This document shows, one piece after another, positions 49,213 through 58,600 of a stretch of DNA of 64,000 nucleotides. The DNA is from Enterobacter sp. 10-1 (GTDB lineage Bacteria > Pseudomonadota > Gammaproteobacteria > Enterobacterales > Enterobacteriaceae): contig NISF01000004.1 in the NCBI GenBank assembly GCA_002270295.1, positions 310,001-374,000 of the forward strand, written 5' to 3'. Below the pieces are notes generated by a model. That model saw nothing but the letters and a program-made list of their open reading frames with translations, did not search any database and had not been told where the DNA came from. Both the position numbers and the translations under genes were made by a program. The number at the start of each line of letters is the position of its first letter. Within the stretch, counting starts at the first letter, position 1.

Positions 49213-49443
49213 ATGCCTTATCACAGTAAAAAAGACCTACCCGACAGCGTCCGCCACGTCCTGCCTGAACATGCCCAGGAGATTTATAAAGAAGCCTTTA
49301 ATAGCGCCTGGGACCAGTACAAGCATAGCGAGGACCGTCGGGGCGACGCCAGCCGCGAAGAGACGGCGCATAAAGTGGCCTGGGCGGCGGTAAAACATGA
49401 CTATCAAAAAGGAGACGATGACCGCTGGCACAGGAAGTCATAG
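49213..49443 (+). CDS. chaB: ChaB family small protein
   Basis: 76 residues: 'MPYHSKKDLPDSVRHVLPEH' then 'YKEAFNSAWDQYKHSEDRRG' and 'AHKVAWAAVKHDYQKG'. This is the ChaB fold, proposed to regulate cation transport. A GGAGAA-type site precedes it. It is divergent from chaA and upstream of chaC, as in E. coli. Confidence 0.94.
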   Translation: MPYHSKKDLPDSVRHVLPEHAQEIYKEAFNSAWDQYKHSEDRRGDASREETAHKVAWAAVKHDYQKGDDDRWHRKS

Positions 49444-49594
49444 CCGATCCTGCTACCCGCGCGGCGCCTGAGCGGCGTTAATTGCTAATTGCCAAATAAA
49501 GCTGGATAATAATTCAGCAATGTTTCACAAGAATGTTTCACAGGGATGGCATCAGATAAACGCCGGGAAGCGGGCAGTGGCGGAGGTAGTAGAA

Positions 49595-50275
49595 GTGTTA
49601 ACACGTGATTTCTTAATCAATGCGGATTGTAAAACGGCGTTTGGCGCTATTGAGGAATCGCTACTCTGGTCGGCAGAGCAACGGGCGGCCTCGCTGGCGG
49701 CCACGTTAGCCTGTCGTCCGGATGCGGGATCGGTCTGGATTTTTGGCTACGGTTCGCTGATGTGGAACCCGGCTCTGGAGTATCGCGAGTCCTGTACCGG
49801 TACGCTGCCGGGCTGGCACCGCGCCTTTTGTCTGCGACTCACCGCCGGGCGCGGAAGCGCGCATCAGCCCGGACGCATGCTGGCGCTGAAAGAGGGCGGG
49901 CGCACCACCGGCGTCGCCTATCGCCTGCCTGACTGCACGCTGGAAGAAGAGCTAACCCTGCTCTGGAAGCGGGAGATGATCACCGGCTGCTATCTGCCGA
50001 CCTGGTGCAAGCTGGAGCTTGACGACGGCAGGACGGTCAACGCGCTGGTCTTTATTATGGATCCGCGCCATCCGCTGTTCGAAGCCGATACCAGCGCCCA
50101 GGTGATCGCGCCGCTGATCGCCAAAGCCAGCGGTCCGCTAGGCACTAACGCTCAGTACCTTTTCTCGCTGGAGCAGGAGCTGCGCAAGCTCGGCATGCAC
50201 GATGATTGCCTCGACGAGCTGGTCGGCAAGGTGCGAAACCTGCTGGGTGATAGCAGCCAGCCGGGGCTGGCCTGA
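49595..50275 (+). CDS. chaC: Glutathione-specific gamma-glutamylcyclotransferase ChaC
   Basis: 226 residues from the GTG at 49595 (VLTRDFLINADCKTAFGAIEE), which aligns with the E. coli start and has GGAG nine bases upstream; the ATG at 49520 adds an unrelated tail. The substrate motif 'VWIFGYGSLMWNPALEY' (YGSL) and the catalytic glutamate region 'GVAYRLPDCTLEEELTLLWK' are visible. It degrades glutathione to 5-oxoproline and cysteinyl-glycine. Confidence 0.92.
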   Translation: MLTRDFLINADCKTAFGAIEESLLWSAEQRAASLAATLACRPDAGSVWIFGYGSLMWNPALEYRESCTGTLPGWHRAFCLRLTAGRGSAHQPGRMLALKEGGRTTGVAYRLPDCTLEEELTLLWKREMITGCYLPTWCKLELDDGRTVNALVFIMDPRHPLFEADTSAQVIAPLIAKASGPLGTNAQYLFSLEQELRKLGMHDDCLDELVGKVRNLLGDSSQPGLA

Positions 50276-50278
50276 GAA

Positions 50279-50299
50279 ATGCCCGGGAAACCCGGGCAT
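50279..50299. terminator. Perfect 9-base inverted repeat between convergent genes
   Basis: ATGCCCGGG (50279-50287) and CCCGGGCAT (50291-50299) are exact reverse complements around AAA. It lies just after chaC and before the convergent DUF1883 gene. No T-run follows. Confidence 0.6.
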
Positions 50300-50344
50300 G
50301 AAGACGCGTTTGAATCTGTAGTCAGAACGAGCTCAGCGGATGCC

Positions 50345-50587
50345 TCAGGCGGGAACGTAGCTGATTGAGTGCTCCAGCGACTGGCTGTGGCTGTCGATAA
50401 GCACGTTCCAGGTTCCGCTGTAGGGCACGGTCATATACGCGCTGTCCCGGTCCTGCACGCTCAGCACATCCGCGTGGCTGTCGCCTGGAACCTTTGCGCT
50501 CATCAGGTGAATATGGCAGCGCTCTGAACAACGAACCACCAGCGTATCACCGCCAAACAACGTCAAACTTGCTTTTACCATTGCCAT
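50345..50587 (-). CDS. Small DUF1883-like protein
   Basis: 80 residues: 'MVKASLTLFGGDTLVVRCSE', 'RCHIHLMSAKVPGDSHADVL', 'AYMTVPYSGTWNVLIDSHS'. The alternating hydrophobic pattern suggests a small beta protein, and the sequence fits the DUF1883 family as I remember it. No signal peptide or membrane helix. Start could be residue 1 (50587) or 3. It sits between chaC and ychN; about 240 bases upstream hold no supported gene. Function unknown. Confidence 0.72.
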   Translation of the reverse strand: MAMVKASLTLFGGDTLVVRCSERCHIHLMSAKVPGDSHADVLSVQDRDSAYMTVPYSGTWNVLIDSHSQSLEHSISYVPA

Positions 50588-50827
50588 TTTCCTACCCCGT
50601 ATTTGTCAGTCCACAGCATCCTGCCCGTTCAATCCTGTGCGTGATATTGTTCACACTTTGCTCATGGCATAACACCAAATGGGGAAGGTACGGATGATGA
50701 TTTTGATCAAAAAAAAGGATAAAGATTAAACAAAAATGATGTTGTTCCTGAAAGCATTCAGCTGGCATATTTTTTAACGCAATAAACGCTGCCAGCCTGA
50801 CATTTAATCCTGCTAAAGAGGGTTAAC

Positions 50828-51181
50828 TCAGAAGGTCAGGACTTTATCCGCCGCCAGCGTCCACTGCGCCAGCTCAACCAGCGTACCGATCTCGACGCCC
50901 TCAATCAGCGGCAGGGAGGTTATCCCGCGGCCGTCGGTGCAGGTTTTGCACAGCTTCACCGGCACATTCTGCGCGGTGAGGATCTCCAGCATCTGCTGAA
51001 TGTTATAGCCTTCCGCCGGTTTTTGACCGCGCAGCCCCGCGGTGACCGCATCGGACATTAAAAACACCTTCAGCACCAGTTCGGACTGCTGTTCACGCAG
51101 GGCAATCGCCAGGCGCAGGCTGTTGAACAGGGATTCGCTACCGTAGGCAGCGCCGTTGGCGATAAGCACAATACTTTGCAT
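50828..51181 (-). CDS. ychN: DsrE/F-like protein YchN
   Basis: 117 residues of the DsrE/DsrF sulfur-relay fold: 'MQSIVLIANGAAYGSESLFN', 'VLKVFLMSDAVTAGLRGQ' and the cysteine pair region 'VPVKLCKTCTDGRGI'. E. coli YchN forms a homohexamer with conserved cysteine. Function is unproven. It is divergent from nasR and is the last core gene before the nas cluster. Confidence 0.93.
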   Translation of the reverse strand: MQSIVLIANGAAYGSESLFNSLRLAIALREQQSELVLKVFLMSDAVTAGLRGQKPAEGYNIQQMLEILTAQNVPVKLCKTCTDGRGITSLPLIEGVEIGTLVELAQWTLAADKVLTF

Positions 51182-51249
51182 AAGGACTCCTTTGTATAAG
51201 GCACGGTTATTGCTTAGCTGAAGTATAAAGCGTTAACCCGGGAGGGGGT

Positions 51250-52446
51250 ATGAATAATACGGCTGGCACTGTGCCTGAAGCAAACGACTGGTTCCAACAT
51301 GCGCGTCAGCTCCAGAAGCAGCAGCTGCGTCAGCTGGCGCAGCAGGGAGCGCTGGCCAATCAGATCAGCGCCCTGGTGCATATGCTGCAGTGCGAGCGCG
51401 GGGCGTCCAATATCTGGCTGTGCTCCGGCGGCCGGCTCTACGCCGCGGAGTGTCGCGCCGGCGGGGCGCTGGTGAATGAACAGCTGGTCGCCTTTCGCCT
51501 GGCGCTGGAGCCGGCGCGCAGCAGCGCCAGCAGCGCCCTGTGCTGGCGTATCGCCAGCGCGGTGTGGTATCTCGGGCAGCTTCCCGCCCTGCGCGAATCC
51601 GTAGGCCTTCGCACCATTGCCGCCGAAGAGGCGACCGGCCAGTTCAGCCGCATTATCCGGCATCTGCTGAATATCGTCCCGCAGCTGAATGACAGCATCG
51701 ACGATCCGCAGATAGCCGGAGGGATGGTGGCGCTCTACAGCTTTATGCAGGGCAAGGAGCTGGTGGGGCAGGAGCGCGCGCTGGGGGCGTCAGGCTTTGC
51801 CCGCGGTCAGTTCAGCGACGAGCTGCGCCAGCTGCTGGTGGACCGAATCGACGGGCAGCAGCCGTGCTTTGACAGCTTTCTGGCCCTGGCCGACGCCGCG
51901 CAGACCGCGCTGTTTAATGAGCAGTGCCAGGCCGGCCTCGAAATAGAGCAGCTTCGGCGCATCGCCTGCACCCGTCTGCCCTCGGCGGATAGCGGCGAGA
52001 CGGCGCTGCGCTGGTTCTGCGCCCAGACGCAGCGGCTGGAGCTGATGCGCGGTCTGGAAGAGCGGCTGATTAGCGATCTGCTCGATGCCGCCGATCGGCT
52101 GCTGCAGGGGAGCGGACCGGAGATGCCCCCCGACCGGTGGCCGGAAGAAGAGGGCGGCGATGACGTTGCGCGACGGCTGGACAGGCAGCTGCTGCCGCTG
52201 GTGCGCCGGCAGGCGTATGAGCTGCAGCAGCTCTCCGGCCAGCTGGCGTCGCTAAAAGATAGCCTCGAAGAGCGCAAGGTCATTGAGAAGGCCAAAAGCG
52301 TCCTGATGTCCCATCAGGGAATGAACGAAGAGCAGGCCTGGCAGGCGCTGCGCAAGATGGCGATGGATAAGAATCAGCGGATGGTGGAAATCGCCCGCGC
52401 CCTGCTGATTGTGAAGTCATTATGGCCGCTAACCCCAAAGGAGTAG
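51250..52446 (+). CDS. nasR: Nitrate-responsive transcription antiterminator NasR
   Basis: 398 residues. An N-terminal nitrate/nitrite-sensing NIT domain (about 30-300, opening 'LHMLQCERGASNIWLCSGG' with 'AQQGALANQISALVH' before it) is followed by a C-terminal ANTAR RNA-binding domain (about 325-390: 'RKVIEKAKSVLMSHQGMNEE', 'AWQALRKMAMDKNQRMVEIA'). In K. oxytoca NasR binds nitrate or nitrite, then the nasF leader RNA, preventing termination. A strong GGAGGGGGT precedes the ATG. It lies directly upstream of the operon it controls. Confidence 0.95.
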   Translation: MNNTAGTVPEANDWFQHARQLQKQQLRQLAQQGALANQISALVHMLQCERGASNIWLCSGGRLYAAECRAGGALVNEQLVAFRLALEPARSSASSALCWRIASAVWYLGQLPALRESVGLRTIAAEEATGQFSRIIRHLLNIVPQLNDSIDDPQIAGGMVALYSFMQGKELVGQERALGASGFARGQFSDELRQLLVDRIDGQQPCFDSFLALADAAQTALFNEQCQAGLEIEQLRRIACTRLPSADSGETALRWFCAQTQRLELMRGLEERLISDLLDAADRLLQGSGPEMPPDRWPEEEGGDDVARRLDRQLLPLVRRQAYELQQLSGQLASLKDSLEERKVIEKAKSVLMSHQGMNEEQAWQALRKMAMDKNQRMVEIARALLIVKSLWPLTPKE

Positions 52447-52447
52447 G

Positions 52448-52486
52448 TGCACAATGAGTGGGCATTCTCTGCCTGTAGACGGTGCA
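52448..52486 (+). promoter_or_regulatory. Two NtrC-like enhancer sites upstream of nasF
   Basis: Two 17-base matches to the NtrC pattern TGCAC-N7-GTGCA lie at 52448-52464 (TGCAC....TGGGCA) and 52470-52486 (TGC....GGTGCA), roughly 90-125 bases before the predicted start site. This is standard enhancer spacing for nitrogen-limited activation. Confidence 0.7.
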
Positions 52487-52548
52487 ATTTTGGCCCTGAC
52501 CGCCGCCGCAGCAGGGGGAAAACCGGCAAAAACGGCCATATGGAAAAC

Positions 52549-52564
52549 TGGCATCCCGTTTGCA
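52549..52564 (+). promoter_or_regulatory. Sigma-54 promoter of the nasFEDCBA operon
   Basis: TGGCAT-CCCGT-TTGCA matches the -24/-12 consensus, with GG at 52550-52551 and GC at 52562-52563, exactly ten bases between. Transcription should begin near 52575. This fits Ntr control of nitrate assimilation. Confidence 0.9.
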
Positions 52565-52574
52565 TTAGATAAAT

Positions 52575-52694
52575 CGAGTTAGTTCATCATTTTTGGGCAG
52601 CAGGCCAACGGCGGCATGCGGGTCCATGGATAAAGGCGTCCTGCAGTGCGTAAGCACTGTCGGGCGCTTTTTTTTTGCGCGTTCTGGAGCGGGT
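52575..52694 (+). promoter_or_regulatory. nasF transcribed leader with NasR-controlled terminator
   Basis: A 120-base leader between the predicted start site and the nasF ATG contains an intrinsic terminator (stem 52636-52667, apex around GTAA, then nine T residues at 52668-52676). Upstream sequence (52595-52635) is GC-rich and can fold, the place where NasR would bind in the known system. In K. oxytoca nitrate-bound NasR lets polymerase pass this terminator. Confidence 0.85.
52636..52676 (+). terminator. Intrinsic terminator in the nasF leader (attenuator)
   Basis: GCGTCCTGCAGTGC and GCACTGTCGGGCGC form a long imperfect stem around GTAA, followed by an unbroken run of nine T. It lies before, not after, the coding region, which marks it as an attenuator. 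Confidence 0.9.
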
Positions 52695-53951
52695 ATGGGC
52701 GATAAGATTTCGATAACACGGCGGCGTTTTCTACAGGCAGGGGCCGCGCTTGGCGGCGCGATGCTGCTGCCTGGGGTGATGCAGTCAGCGTGGGCGGCAG
52801 GCTCCGATAAGCCGGAGCAAACCACCGTGCGGGTGGGCTTTATTCCGCTAACCGACTGCGCGCCTTTGGCGATCGCATCGCTGAAAGGCTTTGATAAAAA
52901 ATACGGCATTACTCTTGTGCCGACCAAAGAGGCCAGTTGGGCGGCGGTGCGCGACAAGCTGATCTCCGGCGAGCTGGATGCGGCGCATATCCTCTACGGC
53001 CTGCTGTACGGCCTCGAGCTGGGTATTGCCAGCAAACCGCAGTCAATGGCCAACCTGATGACCCTCAACCGCAACGGGCAGGCCATCACCTTGTCGCGCG
53101 ATCTGCAGGACAAAGGCGTCACCGATCTTGCCGCACTGAAGCGGCTGGTTAGCCAGAGCGCGCCGGGCAGCTACACCTTTGCCCATACCTTTCCTACCGG
53201 CACCCACGCGATGTGGCTCTATTACTGGCTGGCCAGCGGCGGCATCAATCCGTTTGATGATGTGCGCACCGTCGTCGTGCCGCCGCCGCAGATGGTGATG
53301 AACATGCGGATCGGCAACATGGTGGGCTTCTGCGTCGGTGAGCCGTGGAACGCGCGGGCCATCAACGATCGCATCGGTTTTACCGCCGCGACGTCGCAGG
53401 AGATCTGGCCGGATCATCCGGAAAAAATTCTCGGCACCCGCAGCGAGTGGGTGGAGCGTAACCCGAACACCGCCCGGGCGCTGGTTGCGGCGGTGCTGGA
53501 GGCTTCGCGCTGGATAGAGGCTTCGCCAGACAACACCCGCGAGACGGCGCGCATCCTGGCGAAGCGCGCGTGGCTGAATACCAAAGAGCAGTACCTCACC
53601 GGGCGGATGCTGGGTGAATACGACAACGGATTGGGGCGCCGCTGGCAGGACGCGCACCCGATTCGTTTCTACGATCGCGGCGAAGTCAGCTTCCCGTGGC
53701 TGTCGGATGGCATGTGGTTTATGACCCAGTTCCGACGCTGGGGGCTGCTCAAAGCGGCGCCGGATTATCAGGCGGTGGCGCAGCGTATTAACCGGATTGA
53801 CGTCTGGAAAGAGGCGGCGCAGGCCGTTGGCGGCATCAGCGCGCCGGGTCAGGTGATGCGTAGCAGCACATTGATGGACGGAACGGTCTGGACGGGGGCC
53901 GATCCTGAAGGCTACGCCCGCGGCTTTGCGATTCAACGTAAGGGGGCATGA
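52695..53951 (+). CDS. nasF: Nitrate ABC transporter substrate-binding protein NasF
   Basis: 418 residues from ATG 52695 (GGAG upstream); an earlier in-frame ATG at 52593 lies in the leader and is rejected. It begins with a twin-arginine-type signal ('ITRRRFLQAGAALGGAML') ending near AWA. The mature part is of the NrtA/NasF family ('VRVGFIPLTDCAPLAIASL', 'GTHAMWLYYWLASGGINP', 'GFCVGEPWNARAINDR'). It binds nitrate or nitrite in the periplasm. First gene of the operon. Confidence 0.96.
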   Translation: MGDKISITRRRFLQAGAALGGAMLLPGVMQSAWAAGSDKPEQTTVRVGFIPLTDCAPLAIASLKGFDKKYGITLVPTKEASWAAVRDKLISGELDAAHILYGLLYGLELGIASKPQSMANLMTLNRNGQAITLSRDLQDKGVTDLAALKRLVSQSAPGSYTFAHTFPTGTHAMWLYYWLASGGINPFDDVRTVVVPPPQMVMNMRIGNMVGFCVGEPWNARAINDRIGFTAATSQEIWPDHPEKILGTRSEWVERNPNTARALVAAVLEASRWIEASPDNTRETARILAKRAWLNTKEQYLTGRMLGEYDNGLGRRWQDAHPIRFYDRGEVSFPWLSDGMWFMTQFRRWGLLKAAPDYQAVAQRINRIDVWKEAAQAVGGISAPGQVMRSSTLMDGTVWTGADPEGYARGFAIQRKGA

Positions 53952-53952
53952 G

Positions 53953-54846
53953 ATGAAACACGCGCAAAAAAATAGTACCCAACCGGCAGTAGCCCGCGCT
54001 GAAAACGCGCCGGGCGAAGTGATTATCCTGCCTCCGGTGCAGGTCCGGCGCCCAACGCCCGCCGTCAGGCGCTGGCTGCGCGAAAGCGTCCAGCGGGTGC
54101 TGCCGCCGCTGCTGGGGCTAGGGCTGCTCCTGCTCTGCTGGCAGCTGGCGGCGATCAACGGCAAAGGTTTTCCAACGCCGCTCAGCACGCTTGATTCGGC
54201 GCTGACGCTGTTTGCCGATCCGTTTTATCAGGATGGTCCTAACGATATGGGCATCGGCTGGAACGTGCTGGCATCGCTGCAGCGCGTGGCGGTTGGCTTC
54301 GGTCTCGCGGCGCTGGTCGGCATTCCGCTCGGCTTCCTGATTGGCCGTTCGCTGTTCTTTGCCCGCATGTTTAATCCGCTGATCGCGCTGCTGCGTCCGG
54401 TCAGCCCGCTGGCCTGGCTGCCAATCGGCCTGCTGCTGTTCCAGAAAGCCGAACCCGCGTCGAGCTGGACCATTTTTATCTGCTCCATCTGGCCGATGGT
54501 GATAAATACCGCCGAAGGCGTACGACGTATCCCGCAGGACTACCTCAACGTAGCGCGCGTTTTGCAGCTCTCCGAATGGACGGTGATGCGCCGCATTCTC
54601 TTCCCGGCGGTGCTGCCCGCGGTGCTGACCGGGGTGCGCCTGTCGATAGGCATTGCCTGGCTGGTGATTGTCGCCGCCGAGATGCTCACCGGCGGTCTGG
54701 GGATTGGGTTCTGGATCTGGAACGAATGGAACAACCTCAACGTGGAAAACATCATTATCGCCATCGTCATTATCGGCGTCGTCGGCCTGCTGCTTGAGCA
54801 GGGCCTCATGCTTATCGCCCGCCGCTTCAGCTGGCAGGAAAAATAG
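53953..54846 (+). CDS. nasE: Nitrate ABC transporter permease NasE
   Basis: 297 residues from ATG 53953, one base after the nasF stop. A cytoplasmic N-terminus of about 55 residues is followed by about six membrane helices, with the permease loop 'YLNVARVLQLSEWTVMRRIL' and 'GIAWLVIVAAEMLTGGLGIG', in part, typical of the NrtB/SsuC family. It forms the membrane channel for nitrate with NasF and NasD. Confidence 0.95.
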   Translation: MKHAQKNSTQPAVARAENAPGEVIILPPVQVRRPTPAVRRWLRESVQRVLPPLLGLGLLLLCWQLAAINGKGFPTPLSTLDSALTLFADPFYQDGPNDMGIGWNVLASLQRVAVGFGLAALVGIPLGFLIGRSLFFARMFNPLIALLRPVSPLAWLPIGLLLFQKAEPASSWTIFICSIWPMVINTAEGVRRIPQDYLNVARVLQLSEWTVMRRILFPAVLPAVLTGVRLSIGIAWLVIVAAEMLTGGLGIGFWIWNEWNNLNVENIIIAIVIIGVVGLLLEQGLMLIARRFSWQEK

Positions 54847-54855
54847 GGAGTCGTT

Positions 54856-55644
54856 ATGAAACCACTAATTCAGGTACAGGCCGTCAGCCAGCGTTTCAAT
54901 ACTGCCAGCGGCGAGTTTCTGGCTCTGCAAAACGTCTCCTTCGATATCTACGAAGGGGAAACCGTCAGCCTGATTGGCCACTCCGGCTGCGGCAAATCGA
55001 CGCTGCTGAATCTGATTGCCGGGATCGCGCTGCCGACGGAAGGGGGCCTGCTGTGTGATAACCGCGAAATCGCCGGGCCGGGACCGGAGCGGGCGGTGGT
55101 GTTTCAAAACCACTCCCTGCTGCCGTGGCTGACCTGCTTTGACAACGTGGCGCTGGCGGTGGATCGGGTCTTTCGCCGCACCATGAACAAGGCCGAGCGC
55201 AGGGAGTGGATTGAGCACAACCTCGATCGGGTGCAGATGGGCCATGCGCTGCACAAGCGCCCGGGGGAGATTTCCGGGGGAATGAAGCAGCGCGTGGGGA
55301 TCGCCAGGGCGCTGGCGATGAAGCCAAAGGTGCTGCTGCTGGATGAACCGTTCGGTGCGCTCGACGCCTTGACCCGCGCCCATCTGCAGGACGCGGTCAT
55401 GCAAATTCAGCAGGCGCTGAACACCACCATCGTGATGATTACCCACGACGTTGATGAGGCGGTGCTGCTGTCGGATCGGGTAATGATGATGACCAACGGC
55501 CCGGCGGCGACGGTCGGTGAAATCCTCGATATCAATCTGCCCCGGCCGCGCAATCGCGTGCAGCTGGCGGACGATAGCCGCTATCACCACCTGCGCCAGC
55601 AGATCCTGCATTTCCTCTACGAAAAACAGCCGAAAGCGGCGTAG
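54856..55644 (+). CDS. nasD: Nitrate ABC transporter ATPase NasD
   Basis: 262 residues. Walker A GHSGCGKST near residue 41, the Q-loop 'RAVVFQNHSLLPWLTC', signature ISGGMKQR, Walker B VLLLDEPFGALD and the switch histidine in 'VMITHDVDEAVLL' are all present. It energises NasEF uptake. Starts nine bases after nasE with GGGAG before it. Confidence 0.96.
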   Translation: MKPLIQVQAVSQRFNTASGEFLALQNVSFDIYEGETVSLIGHSGCGKSTLLNLIAGIALPTEGGLLCDNREIAGPGPERAVVFQNHSLLPWLTCFDNVALAVDRVFRRTMNKAERREWIEHNLDRVQMGHALHKRPGEISGGMKQRVGIARALAMKPKVLLLDEPFGALDALTRAHLQDAVMQIQQALNTTIVMITHDVDEAVLLSDRVMMMTNGPAATVGEILDINLPRPRNRVQLADDSRYHHLRQQILHFLYEKQPKAA

Positions 55645-55653
55645 GGGGCGGCG

Positions 55654-58600
55654 ATGAAGCGGCAACTGGTGATTATCGGCAACGGGATGGCGGCCACCCG
55701 ATTAGCGGAAACGCTGGCGGCGCGGGCGGACGGCGCGTTTCACATCACGATTATCGGGGATGAACCTTGCCAGGCCTATAACCGCATCCAGCTGTCGCCG
55801 GTGCTCGGGGGGGAGAAAACGCTGGCCCAGACGCTGCTGCTGCCCGCGCAGTGGTATCAGCAGCACGACGTGACGGTACGGACCGGGGAGACGGTTGAGG
55901 CCGTCGACGTGCGGGCGCAAACCCTGCGCACCACCCGGGGCGAGCTGCGCTGGGATGAGCTGATTTTCGCCACCGGCTCGCAGGCAGTGATTCCGCCGCT
56001 GGCGGGCGCCGGGCTGCCGCACGTTTACGCCTTTCGCACGCTTGCCGACGTCGAGGGCATTCTGGCGACCGGCGGCCCGGCGGTGGTGATTGGCGGCGGC
56101 GTGCTGGGCGTTGAGGCCGCCGCCGCCCTGCGTCGTTCTGGTGATGAGGTCACTTTACTGCACCGCGGCGAGTGGCTGATGGAGCAGCAAACCGATCGGT
56201 TTGCCGGCCAGCAGCTGCAGAGCCAGCTGGAGGCGCGGGGAATTGGCTGCGTGACGGCGTGTCGTATCGCGGCTATTGGCGAGCGCGACGTGGTGCTGGA
56301 GGACGGCAGAACCTTTGCCGCCAGCCGCGTGGTGCTGGCAACCGGCGTCCGTCCCAATATTCAGCTGGCGCAGCGCAGCGGCCTCGACTGCCGGCGCGGA
56401 ATTGTCGTCGATCGCCAGATGGCTACCGCGCTGCCGGGCGTCAGCGCGATTGGCGAATGTTGTGAAATAGACGGCCGCACCTGGGGGCTGGTGGCGCCCT
56501 GCCTGCGCCAGGCCGAAGTGCTGGCCGCGAGGCTGTGCGCAACGCCGGAGGCGGACTTTAGCTGGCAGGACAGCGGGACCCGCCTGAAGGTGACCGGTAT
56601 TGAGCTGTTCAGCGCCGGCGAGCTGCGGGCCGAGGAGCGGGATGAGCAGTGGACCAGCTGGGATCCGCTGGCCCAACACTACCGCCGGCTGCTGCTGAGA
56701 GACGGCAAGCTGCGCGGCGTTTTATTGCTCGGCGACTGCGCGAACGCGGCGCCGCTGACGGCACAGCTGGGAACCAGCGCGCCGCCGGAATGGCTTTTTG
56801 ATCCTTCTTCAACGCAGCCGCGCGCTGCAGGACAAATCACTATGACAAAACCTGTTTTGGTGCTGATCGGACACGGCATGGTCGGCCACCACTTTCTTGA
56901 GCAATGCGTCAGCCGGAACCTGCATCAACAGTATCGTATCGTGGTGTTTTGCGAAGAGCGCTACGCCGCCTATGACCGGGTGCATCTGTCGGAATATTTC
57001 GCCGGCCGCAGCGCAGAATCGCTGTCGCTGGTGGCGGGGGACTTCTTTACCGATCACGGGATCGAGCTGCGCCTGAGCGAGCCGGTTGCCGCCATTGACC
57101 GCGAGGCGCGGGTGGTTCGCGATGCCCGCGGCCACGAAACCCACTGGGACAAGCTGGTGCTGGCTACCGGCTCTTACCCCTTCGTCCCGCCGGTACCGGG
57201 CCACGATCTTGACGGCTGCTTCGTCTACCGCACGCTGGACGATCTCGACCGGATCGCCGCCAGCGCCAGCGGGGCGAAGCGCGGAGTGGTGATTGGCGGC
57301 GGCCTGCTGGGGCTGGAGGCCGCCAATGCGCTCAAGCAGCTGGGGCTGGAAACCCACGTGGTGGAGTTTGCGCCGAACCTGATGGCGGTGCAGCTGGACG
57401 GCCCGGGGGCGGCGATGCTGCGGGAGAAAATTAGCGATATTGGCGTCGGAGTGCATACCAGCAAAGCGACCCAGGCCATCGTGCGCGATGCCGGGGGGCT
57501 GACGCTTAATTTCGCCGACGGCGGCTCGCTCGGTACCGATATGGTGGTGTTCTCCGCCGGCATCCGCCCGCAGGATGCGCTGGCGCGCAGCGGCGGGCTG
57601 GCGGTAGGTGAGCGGGGCGGTATCTGCATCGACGATCGCTGCCGTACCTCCGACCCGGACGTGCTGGCTATCGGCGAGTGCGCCCTGTGGGAGAATAAAA
57701 TTTACGGACTGGTGGCACCGGGCTATCAGATGGCGAGAACGGCGGCGGCGAACCTCGCCGGAGAGGAGGCGCGCTTCAGCGGGGCGGACATGAGCACTAA
57801 GCTCAAGCTGCTGGGCATCGACGTCGCCTCCTTCGGCGACGCTCAGGGGCGCACGCCCGGTAGCCAGAGCTATCAGTGGACCCACGGGCCGGAGCAGATC
57901 TATAAAAAAATCGTCGTCAGCAAAGATGGCAAAACGCTGCTTGGCGGCGTGCTGGTCGGCGACGCCAGCGATTACTCCACGCTGCTGCAGATGATGCTCA
58001 ACGACATGGCGCTGCCGGCGCGCCCGGAAAGCCTGATCCTGCCCGCTCTCGAAGGGAGCGCACCGAAAGCGCTCGGCGTAGCGGCGCTGCCGGACAGCGC
58101 GCAAATCTGCTCCTGCCACAACGTCAGCAAAGGCGATATTTGCCAGGCGGTCAGCGGCGGCGCGGGCGACATGGCGGCGATCAAAAGCTGTACCAAAGCC
58201 GCTACCGGCTGCGGCGGCTGTAGCGCGCTGGTCAAGCAGGTGATGGAGTATCAGCTCTCCGCCCAGGGCGTCGAGGTCAAAAAAGATATCTGCGAGCACT
58301 TCCCGTGGTCGCGGCAGGAGATTTATCACCTGGTGCGCGTGAACCACATTCGCACCTTTGAACAGCTGATTGCCCGCTACGGACAGGGGCACGGCTGCGA
58401 AATCTGTAAACCGCTGGTGGCCTCGGTGCTGGCTTCCTGCTGGAACGAATATCTGCTGAAGCCGGCGCATTTGCCGCTGCAGGATACCAACGACCGCTAC
58501 TTCGCCAACATCCAGAAGGACGGCACCTATTCGGTGGTTCCGCGGATGGCGGCCGGAGAGGTGACGCCGGATGGCCTGATTGCCATTGGGCAGATTGCCA

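Noticed and set aside
50588-50827. Possible small gene between the DUF1883 gene and ychN
   Set aside because: Only short frames without ribosome sites; the region is AT-rich and probably promoter sequence.
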